Source of the DNA: Pseudomonas fluorescens
Lineage (GTDB): Bacteria > Pseudomonadota > Gammaproteobacteria > Pseudomonadales > Pseudomonadaceae
Direction: 5' to 3'
Assembly: GCF_902498065.1 (NCBI RefSeq)
Contig: NZ_CABVIR010000010.1
Location: forward strand, 124,001-188,000
DNA length: 64,000 nt
The notes below the pieces were generated by a model. That model saw only the letters and a list, made by a program, of their open reading frames with translations. It was not told where the DNA came from and did not search any database. The translations under genes and the position numbers were made by a program. Below, piece after piece: positions 14,962 to 23,014 of this stretch (position 1 is the stretch's first letter; each line of letters starts with the position of its first letter).

Positions 14962-16506
14962 ATGCACGCGCAAGTACAGACACAACACAACGGCGTCGGC
15001 GGCAGCCTGCGTTTCAACGGGATCGGCAAGACCTTTCCCGGGGTGAAGGCGCTGGATGGCATCAGCTTCGTCGCCCATCCGGGCCAGGTTCACGCCTTGA
15101 TGGGCGAGAACGGCGCTGGCAAATCGACGCTGCTGAAAATCCTCGGCGGCGCCTACACGCCGAGCAGCGGCGACCTGCAGATCGGCGAGCGGACGATGGT
15201 CTTCAAATCCACCGCCGACAGCATCGGCAGCGGGGTCGCGGTGATCCATCAGGAGCTGCACCTGGTCCCGGAAATGACCGTGGCGGAAAACCTGTTCCTC
15301 GGTCATCTGCCCGCCAGTTTCGGCCTGATCAATCGCGGCGCACTGCGTCAGCAAGCGTTGGCCTGCCTCAAAGGCCTGGCCGATGAAATTGATCCGCAGG
15401 AGAAAGTCGGGCGCCTGTCTCTGGGCCAGCGGCAACTGGTGGAAATCGCCAAGGCGTTGTCCCGTGGCGCGCATGTGATCGCATTCGACGAACCGACCAG
15501 CAGTCTCTCGGCGCGGGAGATTGATCGCTTGATGGCGATCATCGGGCGCCTGCGCGACGAAGGCAAAGTGGTGCTCTACGTTTCCCATCGCATGGAAGAA
15601 GTGTTCCGCGTCTGCAACGCGGTGACGGTGTTCAAGGACGGCCGTTACGTGCGCACCTTCGAGGACATGAGTGAGCTGACCCATGATCAATTGGTCACGT
15701 GCATGGTCGGGCGCGACATTCAGGACATCTACGATTATCGCCCGCGCAAGCGTGGCGCGGTGGCGCTGAGGGTCGACGGTCTGCTCGGGCCGGGCTTGCG
15801 CGAGCCGGTGAGTTTCGACGCACACAAAGGTGAAATTCTAGGGCTGTTCGGTCTGGTTGGCGCGGGGCGTACCGAACTGTTCCGCATACTCAGCGGCCTT
15901 GAGCGCAACACCGCCGGGCGCCTGGAATTGCGCGGGCATGAACTGAAGCTGCGTTCACCCCGCGATGCGATTGCCGCCGGCATTCTGCTGTGTCCCGAGG
16001 ACCGCAAGAAGGAGGGCATCATGCCGCTCTCCAGCGTCGCCGAGAACATCAACATCAGCGCGCGCGGCGCTCATTCCACCTTCGGTTGCCTGTTGCGCGG
16101 ACTGTGGGAAAAAGGCAACGCCGACAAGCAGATCAAGGCGCTGAAAGTGAAGACGCCCAACGCGGCGCAAAAAATCATGTACCTGTCCGGCGGCAATCAG
16201 CAGAAGGCCATTCTCGGCCGCTGGCTGTCGATGCCGATGAAAATCCTGTTGCTCGACGAACCGACTCGCGGCATCGACATCGGTGCCAAAGCCGAGATCT
16301 ACCAGATCATCCATAACCTCGCTGAAAGCGGTATCGCGGTGATTGTGGTGTCCAGCGACCTGATGGAAGTGATGGGTATTTCCGACCGCATCCTGGTGCT
16401 CTGTGAAGGCGCGATGCGCGGCGAACTGTCCCGTGACGAGGCCAACGAATCCAACCTGCTGCAACTGGCTTTGCCGCGCCAACGCGCTGACGGCGTGGCG
16501 AACTGA
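14962..16506 (+). CDS. araG: Sugar ABC transporter ATP-binding protein, AraG type
   Basis: The 514-residue protein has two ABC domains as in RbsA/AraG/MglA. The first has Walker A GENGAGKST, signature LSLGQRQL and Walker B VIAFDEPTSSLS. The second has the degenerate Walker A position GLVGAGRTE, signature LSGGNQQKA and LLLDEPTRGIDIGAK. It energises uptake of the sugar bound by AraF. It lies in the transporter operon with araF before it and araH 3-9 bp after it. Confidence 0.93.
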   Translation: MHAQVQTQHNGVGGSLRFNGIGKTFPGVKALDGISFVAHPGQVHALMGENGAGKSTLLKILGGAYTPSSGDLQIGERTMVFKSTADSIGSGVAVIHQELHLVPEMTVAENLFLGHLPASFGLINRGALRQQALACLKGLADEIDPQEKVGRLSLGQRQLVEIAKALSRGAHVIAFDEPTSSLSAREIDRLMAIIGRLRDEGKVVLYVSHRMEEVFRVCNAVTVFKDGRYVRTFEDMSELTHDQLVTCMVGRDIQDIYDYRPRKRGAVALRVDGLLGPGLREPVSFDAHKGEILGLFGLVGAGRTELFRILSGLERNTAGRLELRGHELKLRSPRDAIAAGILLCPEDRKKEGIMPLSSVAENINISARGAHSTFGCLLRGLWEKGNADKQIKALKVKTPNAAQKIMYLSGGNQQKAILGRWLSMPMKILLLDEPTRGIDIGAKAEIYQIIHNLAESGIAVIVVSSDLMEVMGISDRILVLCEGAMRGELSRDEANESNLLQLALPRQRADGVAN

Positions 16507-16515
16507 GAGGTGACT

Positions 16516-17487
16516 ATGATGACAACCCAAAACAACGCTCTTCCTACCCAGCGCAAACCCCTCGACCTGCGGCGCTTCCTTGATGACTGGGTCATGCTGC
16601 TCGCAGCCGTCGGGATCTTCGTGCTCTGCACCTTGCTGATCGACAACTTCCTCTCGCCGCTGAACATGCGCGGCCTGGGGCTGGCGATATCCACCACCGG
16701 TATTGCCGCGTGCACCATGTTGTATTGCCTGGCGTCGGGGCATTTCGACTTGTCGGTGGGCTCGGTGATTGCCTGTGCCGGCGTGGTCGCGGCGGTGGTG
16801 ATGCGCGACACCGACAGCGTTTTTCTCGGCGTGGCGGCGGCGCTGTTCATGGGGCTGATTGTCGGGCTGATCAACGGGATCGTGATCGCCAAGCTGCGGG
16901 TCAATGCGTTGATCACCACGCTGGCGACCATGCAGATCGTTCGCGGTCTGGCTTACATTTTTGCCAATGGCAAAGCGGTAGGCGTGTCGCAGGAGTCGTT
17001 CTTCGTCTTCGGTAACGGCCAGTTGTTTGGTGTGCCGGTGCCGATTCTGATCACCATCGTTTGCTTCCTGTTTTTCGGCTGGCTGCTCAATTACACCACC
17101 TATGGGCGCAATACCATGGCCATCGGCGGCAACCAGGAAGCGGCGCTGCTGGCCGGGGTCAACGTTGACCGGACCAAGATCATAATCTTCGCCGTGCACG
17201 GCGTGATCGGGGCATTGGCCGGGGTGATTCTGGCGTCGCGGATGACGTCCGGTCAGCCGATGATCGGCCAGGGTTTCGAGCTGACGGTGATCTCGGCTTG
17301 CGTGCTCGGCGGGGTGTCGCTGAGTGGCGGGATCGGCATGATCCGGCACGTGATCGCCGGGGTATTGATTCTGGCGATCATCGAGAATGCGATGAACCTG
17401 AAGAACATCGATACGTTTTACCAGTACGTGATTCGCGGTTCGATTTTGCTGCTGGCTGTGGTCATCGACCGCCTCAAACAACGCTGA
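16516..17487 (+). CDS. araH: Sugar ABC transporter permease, AraH type
   Basis: This 323-residue inner-membrane protein has about ten hydrophobic segments and the conserved GHFDLSVGSVIA and GVSLSGGIGMIRHVIAGVLILAIIENAMNL motifs of the BPD_transp_2 (RbsC/AraH) permeases. ATG 16516 is chosen because GAGAGG is 5 bp upstream; a GTG at 16510 and an ATG at 16519 are alternatives. It closes the araFGH operon; REP elements follow. Confidence 0.91.
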   Translation: MMTTQNNALPTQRKPLDLRRFLDDWVMLLAAVGIFVLCTLLIDNFLSPLNMRGLGLAISTTGIAACTMLYCLASGHFDLSVGSVIACAGVVAAVVMRDTDSVFLGVAAALFMGLIVGLINGIVIAKLRVNALITTLATMQIVRGLAYIFANGKAVGVSQESFFVFGNGQLFGVPVPILITIVCFLFFGWLLNYTTYGRNTMAIGGNQEAALLAGVNVDRTKIIIFAVHGVIGALAGVILASRMTSGQPMIGQGFELTVISACVLGGVSLSGGIGMIRHVIAGVLILAIIENAMNLKNIDTFYQYVIRGSILLLAVVIDRLKQR

Positions 17488-17498
17488 CACCCTTTATT

Positions 17499-17633
17499 TG
17501 TAGGAGTGAGACCGGACTGCTCACGATAGCGGTGGATCTGACACATTGAGGTTGGATGAGCCATTGCTTTCGCGAGCAGGCTCGCTCCCACATTTGGAAT
17601 GCATTCCCCTGTGGGAGCGAGCCTGCTCGCGAT
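17499..17633. repeat. Cluster of three REP units
   Basis: A degenerate unit at 17499-17527 and two canonical inverted units at 17568-17592 and 17609-17633. They separate the araFGH operon from the GntR/UTRA gene. Confidence 0.9.
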
Positions 17634-17689
17634 TGACCGCGAAGCGGTCGCTTTGGCTCCCTCCTCCCGTCACCTCCCTGAAATATTCC

Positions 17690-17719
17690 TTGCTCGCCCA
17701 ACCCCGTTTCGGTTATCAA
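17690..17719 (+). promoter_or_regulatory. Promoter giving a probable leaderless mRNA
   Basis: TTGCTC (17690-17695), an 18-bp spacer and TATCAA (17714-17719). The expected start point, about 7 bp on, coincides with the ATG at 17727, and no Shine-Dalgarno sequence is seen. Confidence 0.4.
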
Positions 17720-17726
17720 TTTGTAC

Positions 17727-18440
17727 ATGATTAGACAGGTACGATTTGACAAGAAACAACGGGTGGTCGACGAACTCATCCGGCGCATCGAAAGCGGCCT
17801 CTTGGAGGACGGTTTTCTGTTGCCCGGCGAGCATCAGTTGGCTCAAGAATTCAAAGTCAGCCGCGGCACGCTGCGCGAAGCCCTGGCCGAGCTGAAACGG
17901 CGCCACTACATCGCGACGCAAAGCGGTGTCGGTTCCATCGTCACGTTCGACGGTGTGGTGCTCGATCAGCGCAACGGCTGGGCGCAGGCCCTGGCCGACA
18001 GCGGGGCGCTGATCAATACCGAAGTGCTGCGGCTGGAGGCGGTGACCCGGCCTGACCTGCTGCCGCGTTTCGGCACTGACCAGTTCATCACCCTCGACCG
18101 CCGCCGCCGTTCCACCGACGGCAAGCTGGTTTCCCTCGAACGCTCATTGATGCCCGCCACCGGAGGCCTGGAAAGCCTGCCGCGTGTCGGCCTGATCGAC
18201 AATTCCCTGACCATCACCCTGGCCGCGTACGGCTACATCGGTGAGCGCGGCGATCAATGGATCGGCGCTGAACCCTTGAGCGCCGAAGACGCCGAGCTGC
18301 TGGGTCGTCCGGTCGGTACAGTGTTTCTCAAAGCCTTGCGCACCACGTACGACCGGCAGAACCGCTTCATGGAACAGGTCGAAAGCCTGCTTGATCCCGT
18401 GCACTTCCGCCTGCACCTGCAATTCGGAAACCCGCAATGA
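17727..18440 (+). CDS. GntR-family regulator with UTRA domain (YegW-like)
   Basis: The 237-residue protein has a GntR winged helix (RRIESGLLEDGFLLPGEHQLAQEFKVSRGTLREALAELKRRHYI, about residues 15-60) and a UTRA ligand-binding domain (LDRRRRSTDGKLVSLERSLMP, AEDAELLGRPVGTVFLKALRTTYD). UTRA regulators usually sense the substrate or product of adjacent catabolic genes. It overlaps the ADP-ribosylglycohydrolase gene by 4 bp (ATGA), so it is co-expressed with the operon it probably controls. ATG 17727 is taken rather than TTG 17721. The set matches yegW of enterics in content, not in proven function. Confidence 0.87.
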   Translation: MIRQVRFDKKQRVVDELIRRIESGLLEDGFLLPGEHQLAQEFKVSRGTLREALAELKRRHYIATQSGVGSIVTFDGVVLDQRNGWAQALADSGALINTEVLRLEAVTRPDLLPRFGTDQFITLDRRRRSTDGKLVSLERSLMPATGGLESLPRVGLIDNSLTITLAAYGYIGERGDQWIGAEPLSAEDAELLGRPVGTVFLKALRTTYDRQNRFMEQVESLLDPVHFRLHLQFGNPQ

Positions 18441-19435
18441 CCGCACTTAATCGTGCGCTGGGCGCGTTTTACGGATTGGCCCTGGGCGATGCGCTGGGCA
18501 TGCCGACACAATCCCTGAGCCGCGCCGAAATCAAGGCGCGTTTCGGTGAGATCACCGGTCTGCAAGACGCCGGCCCCGATCAACCGATCGCGGCCAACAT
18601 GCCCAAAGGCTCGATCACTGACGACACCGAGCAGGCGATTCTGGTCGGTCAGTTGTTGATCGACGGCGAAGGCAAGATCGAACCGTCGGTACTGGCTCAA
18701 CGGCTGATCGAATGGGAAGCCGTGATGCAGGCCAAGGGCTCACAGGATTTGCTCGGGCCGTCGACCAAACGGGCGATCGAAATGATTCTCGCCGGCCATT
18801 CGCCGGAAGAAGCCGGCCGCTACGGCACCACCAACGGCGCGGCGATGCGCATCACGCCGGTCGGCATTTCGGCGGATGTCGCCGATCCCGAGCGTTTCAT
18901 CAACGCGGTGGTGCAGGCCTGCCAGGTCACTCATAACACCACGCTGGGCATTTCCAGCGCAGCGGCGGTGGCGGCAGTGGTCTCGGCGGGCATCAATGGC
19001 ATGGACCTGGGCGAAGCATTGAACCTCGGCCAGCAAATCGCCCAGCAAGCGGAAAGCCACGGCCACTGGGTCGCGGGCGGGCGCATTGCCTCACGCATCA
19101 GTTGGGCGCGGACGATCAGCGTCGACAGTGACAAGGCGTTCCTGGCGGACTTGATGTATGACGTGATTGGCACTTCAGTGGCGTCTCAGGAGTCGGTGGT
19201 GGTTTCGTTTGCCCTGGCGCAACAAGTGGCCATCGGTGAGATGAATGCCTTCGAAGCGGTGTGCATGGCCGCCAGTCTGGGCGGCGACACGGACACCATC
19301 GCGGCGATTCTGGGGGCCATGCTGGGGGCCTGTCTGGGACTTGAGAGTTGGCCGGTGGCGATGATCGACGAGGTCAAAGCCGTTAATTCGTTGGAGCTGG
19401 AACCGTTGGTGCAAGGGCTGTTGGCTTTGCGTTGA
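18437..19435 (+). CDS. ADP-ribosylglycohydrolase-family protein (YegU-like)
   Basis: This 332-residue protein has the all-helical fold of ADP-ribosylglycohydrolases/DraG. Metal-binding motifs are clear: SITDDTEQAI near residue 56 and SLGGDTDTIAAILGAMLGA near residue 277. These residues hold the two-metal centre that cuts N- or O-glycosidic bonds to ribose. Enterics have a similar gene, yegU, of unknown substrate. Linkage to a nucleobase-type permease and a PfkB sugar kinase suggests that it acts on a small ribosylated metabolite rather than on modified proteins (inference). Start codon overlaps the regulator stop. Confidence 0.85.
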   Translation: MTALNRALGAFYGLALGDALGMPTQSLSRAEIKARFGEITGLQDAGPDQPIAANMPKGSITDDTEQAILVGQLLIDGEGKIEPSVLAQRLIEWEAVMQAKGSQDLLGPSTKRAIEMILAGHSPEEAGRYGTTNGAAMRITPVGISADVADPERFINAVVQACQVTHNTTLGISSAAAVAAVVSAGINGMDLGEALNLGQQIAQQAESHGHWVAGGRIASRISWARTISVDSDKAFLADLMYDVIGTSVASQESVVVSFALAQQVAIGEMNAFEAVCMAASLGGDTDTIAAILGAMLGACLGLESWPVAMIDEVKAVNSLELEPLVQGLLALR

Positions 19436-19447
19436 CTGGGTTGACGC

Positions 19448-19530
19448 CATCGCGAGCATGCTCGCTCCCACAGGAATAGTGCAAACCTCACGGCACACGC
19501 CGTACCTGTGGGAGCGAGCTTGCTCGCGAT
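19448..19530. repeat. REP palindrome pair
   Basis: Inverted units catcgcgagcatgctcgctc... (19448-19474) and ctgtgggagcgagcttgctc... (19506-19530), between the ADPRH and permease genes. The presence of this pair suggests that the permease message may be processed or started separately. Confidence 0.9.
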
Positions 19531-19656
19531 AGGCGCACCGCGTATTTAAATAAATCACCCGCAATGGATCGCACAACTACGGCCAGGATCGCCGGGATGT
19601 TATGTCGACTTCCGCAATTGCCCATAACCACAACAAAGGCAACAGGAGCATTTCAC

Positions 19657-21123
19657 ATGAGTTCATCGACCGCCGGGCAAAGCGCCGGGCAACTGGAAAC
19701 CCGTGGCATCGAACCGGTGCCGGAAGCGGAGTGCAATGGGCATCCGCTACAGTTGTTCTGGGTCTGGTTCGCCGCCAACATTTCCATCCTCGGCCTGCCG
19801 CTCGGCGCCACGCTGGTGGCGTTTCGTGGCTTGGCGATCTGGCAGGCGATCATCGTCGCGATCCTTGGCGCTGCCGGTTCCTTCGCGGTGGTCGGGATCA
19901 TTTCCATCGCCGGTCGCCGTGGTCGCGCACCCAGCCTGACGCTGTCGCGGGCGATCTTTGGTGTGCGCGGCAATATCGGCCCGACGCTGGTTTCGTTGAT
20001 GTCGCGGCTGGGCTGGGAAACCGTCAACACCACCACCGCCGCGTTCGTGTTGCTGTCGCTGTGCTCAATCCTGTTCGGTTCCCCGGTGGAAGCCAAAAGC
20101 GCGCCGGTACTGACCCTGATCTTCATCGCGATTTTCGTGCTGCTGACCTTGTCGGTATCCGGCCTCGGTCATGCGACGTTGCTGGTGATTCAGAAGTGGG
20201 CGACTTACGTGTTCGGCGCGCTGAACATTCTGGTCGGCGGTTTCCTCTGCGCCACCATCGACTGGAGCGCCGTGTTCAACGCCACGCCCGCACCGCTAAG
20301 CGCAATGATCATCGGCGTCGGCACCATGGCCGCCGGCACCGGGATCGGTTGGGCGAATGCCGGTGCCGACATGTCGCGCTATCAGCATCGCAGTGTCAAA
20401 GCCGTGCGTCTGGTGGCTTCCGCCGCGTTTGGTGCGGGGATCCCGCTGGTGTTGCTGATTACCCTCGGCGGCCTGCTGTCGGTGGGCAACAACGACCTGG
20501 CCTCTGCCACTGACCCGATCATCGCGATCCGCGACATGCTGCCGACCTGGATGGCCGTGCCGTACCTGATCACTGCGTTCGGCGGCCTGCTGCTGTCGAA
20601 CAACCTGTCGGTGTATTCCGCCGGTTTGACCACGCTGACCCTCGGTTTGAAGGTCAAACGTGTCTACGCCGTGGTGGTCGACATCGTCGCGATTTTCGCC
20701 GGTTCGATCTACTTCATGCTGATCGCCGACAGTTTCTACGGCCCGTTCATTACCTTCATTTCGCTGCTGGCGGTGCCGATCACGGCGTGGGTCGGGATCT
20801 TCGTCGTCGACCTGATTCACCGTCATTACTACAGCCCGAAAGACCTGCTGGACGTCAGCCCGAGCAGTGCCTACTGGTATCGCGGCGGCGTCGAGTGGCG
20901 TGCATTCGGTGCGTGGGCCGTGGCGATCGTGCTGGGTTTCAGCTTCACCACCCTCGGCACCACCGAACAAACCGTCTGGTTCCGCGGGTTCCTCTCCGAC
21001 TCGTGGCTGGGCCATAACGGCCTCGGCTGGATCGTCACGTTCCTGGTCGCCGGCGGGATTTACTTCGTACTCGGTGGCGCCAGGGATCGCCGCACCGCAT
21101 TGCTCGAGAATGCTCATGCCTAA
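19657..21123 (+). CDS. NCS1-family nucleobase/nucleoside permease
   Basis: The 488-residue protein is a 12-segment inner-membrane transporter of the cytosine-purine permease (NCS1) family. Typical parts are FWVWFAANISILGLPLGATL in segment 1, the GRRGRAPSLTLSRAIFGVRG loop, GIGWANAGADMSRY and the FGGLLLSNNLSVYSAGLTTLTLG segment. NCS1 carriers take up purines, cytosine, allantoin, hydantoins or related ring compounds with H+ or Na+. ATG 19657 is chosen because AGGAG lies 9 bp upstream; the frame stays open to an ATG at 19564 but without a site. In this cluster it takes the place of the yegT nucleoside carrier of enterics. Its stop overlaps the kinase start by 8 bp. Confidence 0.88.
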   Translation: MSSSTAGQSAGQLETRGIEPVPEAECNGHPLQLFWVWFAANISILGLPLGATLVAFRGLAIWQAIIVAILGAAGSFAVVGIISIAGRRGRAPSLTLSRAIFGVRGNIGPTLVSLMSRLGWETVNTTTAAFVLLSLCSILFGSPVEAKSAPVLTLIFIAIFVLLTLSVSGLGHATLLVIQKWATYVFGALNILVGGFLCATIDWSAVFNATPAPLSAMIIGVGTMAAGTGIGWANAGADMSRYQHRSVKAVRLVASAAFGAGIPLVLLITLGGLLSVGNNDLASATDPIIAIRDMLPTWMAVPYLITAFGGLLLSNNLSVYSAGLTTLTLGLKVKRVYAVVVDIVAIFAGSIYFMLIADSFYGPFITFISLLAVPITAWVGIFVVDLIHRHYYSPKDLLDVSPSSAYWYRGGVEWRAFGAWAVAIVLGFSFTTLGTTEQTVWFRGFLSDSWLGHNGLGWIVTFLVAGGIYFVLGGARDRRTALLENAHA

Positions 21124-22045
21124 GCTGTTGCACACCGGCCAGGTCATCATCGACCTGGTCATGGCCGTGGATAAACTGCCGCAGCCCGGCGGCGATGTAC
21201 TGGCGCAGTCCGCCAGTTTCGAAGCGGGCGGCGGCTTCAATGTGATGGCTGCGGCGCAGCGTAATGGTTTGCCGGTGGTTTACCTCGGCCGGCATGGCGC
21301 CGGCCGTTTCGGTGATCTGGCGCGGGAGGCGATGAAGGCTGAAGGCATCCGTATCGGCATTGCTCACAGCGCGGAGCGCGATACCGGATTGTGCGTGGCG
21401 ATCACCGACGCCTCGGCCGAGCGCAGTTTCGTTTCCTACATTGGCGCCGAAGGCGAAGTGACTGCCGAGGACCTGGCGAGTGTGCCCGCCGAGGCGGGCG
21501 ATTATGTCTACGTCAGCGGTTACAGCCTGCTGCATATCGGCAAGGCTCAGGCGCTGGTGGATTGGGTGTTGGCGTTGCCGGCCGGGATTAACGTGGTGTT
21601 CGACCCGGGCCCGTTGGTGGAATCACCTGATGCGCCGTTGATGCAGGCGTTATTGCCGCGCATCGATCTGTGGACCAGCAACAGTGTCGAGGCGCTGCGG
21701 TTTACCGGGGCGGCGGACATTGCCGAGGCGCTGGATCGGCTCGCCGAGCATCTGCCGTCGAAGGTGTTGATGGTGGTTCGCGATGGTCCGCAAGGGTGCT
21801 GGATCCATCAGCATGGCGAGCGTCGGCATGTGCCGGGTTTCAAGGTTGAAGCGGTGGACAGCAATGGCGCCGGAGATGCCCATGCCGGGGTGTTTGTGGC
21901 GGGGTTGGCGCAAGGATTGTCAGCGGGTGAGGCGGCGCGGCGGGCGAATGCGGCGGCGGCTCTCGCCGTTACTCGTTGGGGGCCGGCGACTTCGCCTGGG
22001 GTGGCTGAGGTTGATGCATTAATCAGTAAGACTTTGGGCGCCTGA
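21116..22045 (+). CDS. PfkB-family carbohydrate/nucleoside kinase (YegV-like)
   Basis: The 309-residue protein is a ribokinase-fold kinase. It shows the sugar-binding GGDVLAQSASFEAGGGFNVMAAAQRNG segment and the phosphate/anion-hole motif DSNGAGDAHAGVF with the catalytic Asp. It would phosphorylate the sugar or nucleoside released or imported by its partners. Start is ATG 21116, inside the permease end; an in-frame ATG at 21110 is possible. It is the last gene of the regulator-hydrolase-permease-kinase cluster and is followed by REP elements. Confidence 0.86.
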   Translation: MPKLLHTGQVIIDLVMAVDKLPQPGGDVLAQSASFEAGGGFNVMAAAQRNGLPVVYLGRHGAGRFGDLAREAMKAEGIRIGIAHSAERDTGLCVAITDASAERSFVSYIGAEGEVTAEDLASVPAEAGDYVYVSGYSLLHIGKAQALVDWVLALPAGINVVFDPGPLVESPDAPLMQALLPRIDLWTSNSVEALRFTGAADIAEALDRLAEHLPSKVLMVVRDGPQGCWIHQHGERRHVPGFKVEAVDSNGAGDAHAGVFVAGLAQGLSAGEAARRANAAAALAVTRWGPATSPGVAEVDALISKTLGA

Positions 22046-22054
22046 TCTGGCCCC

Positions 22055-22144
22055 ATCGCTGGCAAGCCAGCTCCCACAGGATTCGGGGTGTATACAAAAT
22101 ATTGTGAACACTTTAATCACTGTGGGAGCTGGCTTGCCAGCGAT
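22055..22144. repeat. REP palindrome pair
   Basis: Inverted units atcgctggcaagccagctcc... (22055-22080) and ctgtgggagctggcttgcca... (22119-22144). They close the kinase cluster. The remaining gap to 22290 holds only the 14-codon frame listed next. Confidence 0.9.
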
Positions 22145-22176
22145 AGGGCCCGAAAATTCAACACATTTTTTGACCC

Positions 22177-22221
22177 CTACCCAGCCTTGCGCAACGCCTC
22201 GATCAACGCCTGCTTGCGCAT
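22177..22221 (-). other. 14-codon frame with a good ribosome site, possible gene remnant
   Basis: On the minus strand GGAG lies 10 bp before an ATG, followed by MRKQALIEALRKAG and a stop. The ribosome site and basic-helical peptide look like the start of a gene whose rest was lost, but nothing can be recognised. Confidence 0.2.
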
Positions 22222-22290
22222 ACTATTTCTCCTGCTGCTTGTAGAGTCAGTCGGTCGCAGCCGCGCAGGCCACGACCTGATACGTCGTGC

Positions 22291-22545
22291 TTAAACGTCC
22301 AGCTTGCGCGCCGCCTCAACCCCGGCCGCGCTGAGCTTGATCGGCAAATTCAACGAGTGCTCACCGGCCTCGTTGCAGGTCACATGCCCATGCTGAATCA
22401 ACCCGCGATCCTGCAGCGTGGCGAGGGCGCTGGCCACGACTTTCTCCCCCCGGTAATTGTCCAGGACCTCCTTGCCCAGCCCACTCGGGTGGGCGTGCAG
22501 CAGACGGGTCAGGACTTCTTTCTCAAGGTTTTTATCGACGTTCAT
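22291..22545 (-). CDS. Conserved hypothetical small protein, winged-helix-like
   Basis: The 84-residue protein reads MNVDKNLEKEVLTRLLHAHPSG... and ends AAGVEAARKLDV. The pattern of helix, helix, short strands (ALATLQDRGLIQHGHVTCNE) looks like a small winged-helix domain, as in proteins that bind nucleic acid, but no family is named. The start at 22545 is set by GAAGAGG 5 bp upstream; the frame is open further to 22626 without a site. It lies 46 bp after the minus-strand secreted-protein gene and may be in one transcript with it. Confidence 0.65.
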   Translation of the reverse strand: MNVDKNLEKEVLTRLLHAHPSGLGKEVLDNYRGEKVVASALATLQDRGLIQHGHVTCNEAGEHSLNLPIKLSAAGVEAARKLDV

Positions 22546-22591
22546 GGTTACCTCTTCATGGATGTGGACAGGTGCAGCTCGCGTGGGCGAT

Positions 22592-22930
22592 TTATTGGCT
22601 GGCGCCGCCTTCGGAACCCGAGCCACCGGTGGTGGTTTTCGAGCCGATGCCGGGGCCGGCGTTATCGGGTGTCTGGGTGTCGGGCATGTTCATTCCACCC
22701 TGACGGCCCGCGTCGTTGCCCTGGATCCGCGGGTCGGTGCCCGTGGACGGCGGCAGGCTGCTGTCGACGCCGGTGCCATTGGTGTTGATGCCGGGAGCGC
22801 TTTGAATGGCGGGGGATTTGGGTTTTTCGACCGGGTCGGTCGGGCCGGTACTGGGGGCGGTGTTCGCGGCGAAGGCAGCAGAGGACAGCAGGGTAGCGAG
22901 AGCGAGGGCGGTCAGTCGGGACATGATCAT
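22592..22930 (-). CDS. Small secreted Gly/Pro/Thr-rich protein, function unknown
   Basis: The 112-residue protein has a signal peptide (MIMSRLTALALATLLSSAAFA) and a mature part without cysteines, low in hydrophobic residues and rich in Gly, Pro, Ser, Thr and Asn, so it is probably disordered in the periplasm or outside. GGAGACGACACC precedes the ATG. No family is recognised. It has the same strand as the MFS gene 84 bp upstream. Confidence 0.65.
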   Translation of the reverse strand: MIMSRLTALALATLLSSAAFAANTAPSTGPTDPVEKPKSPAIQSAPGINTNGTGVDSSLPPSTGTDPRIQGNDAGRQGGMNMPDTQTPDNAGPGIGSKTTTGGSGSEGGASQ

Positions 22931-23014
22931 GGTGTCGTCTCCATTGAATTAGAGTCCTTACCCGATATTGGTCCGCCCCCGATTTGGTTTGGTGCCTGAT
23001 GAACGACGAACGGT

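Noticed and set aside
13864..15825. 653-codon open frame on the minus strand across araF-araG
   Set aside because: It lies opposite strong araF/araG coding sequence, is Arg/His/Gln rich and has no recognisable domain or ribosome site; a shadow of high-GC third positions.
15955..17490. 511-codon minus-strand frame opposite araG-araH
   Set aside because: Composition (Gln/His/Asp-rich) and position mark it as a shadow.
22055..22144. Evenly spaced inverted repeats as a possible CRISPR array
   Set aside because: All such repeats in the window are paired REP palindromes of 25-27 bp with at most three units; there are no direct repeats with regular spacers and no cas genes.
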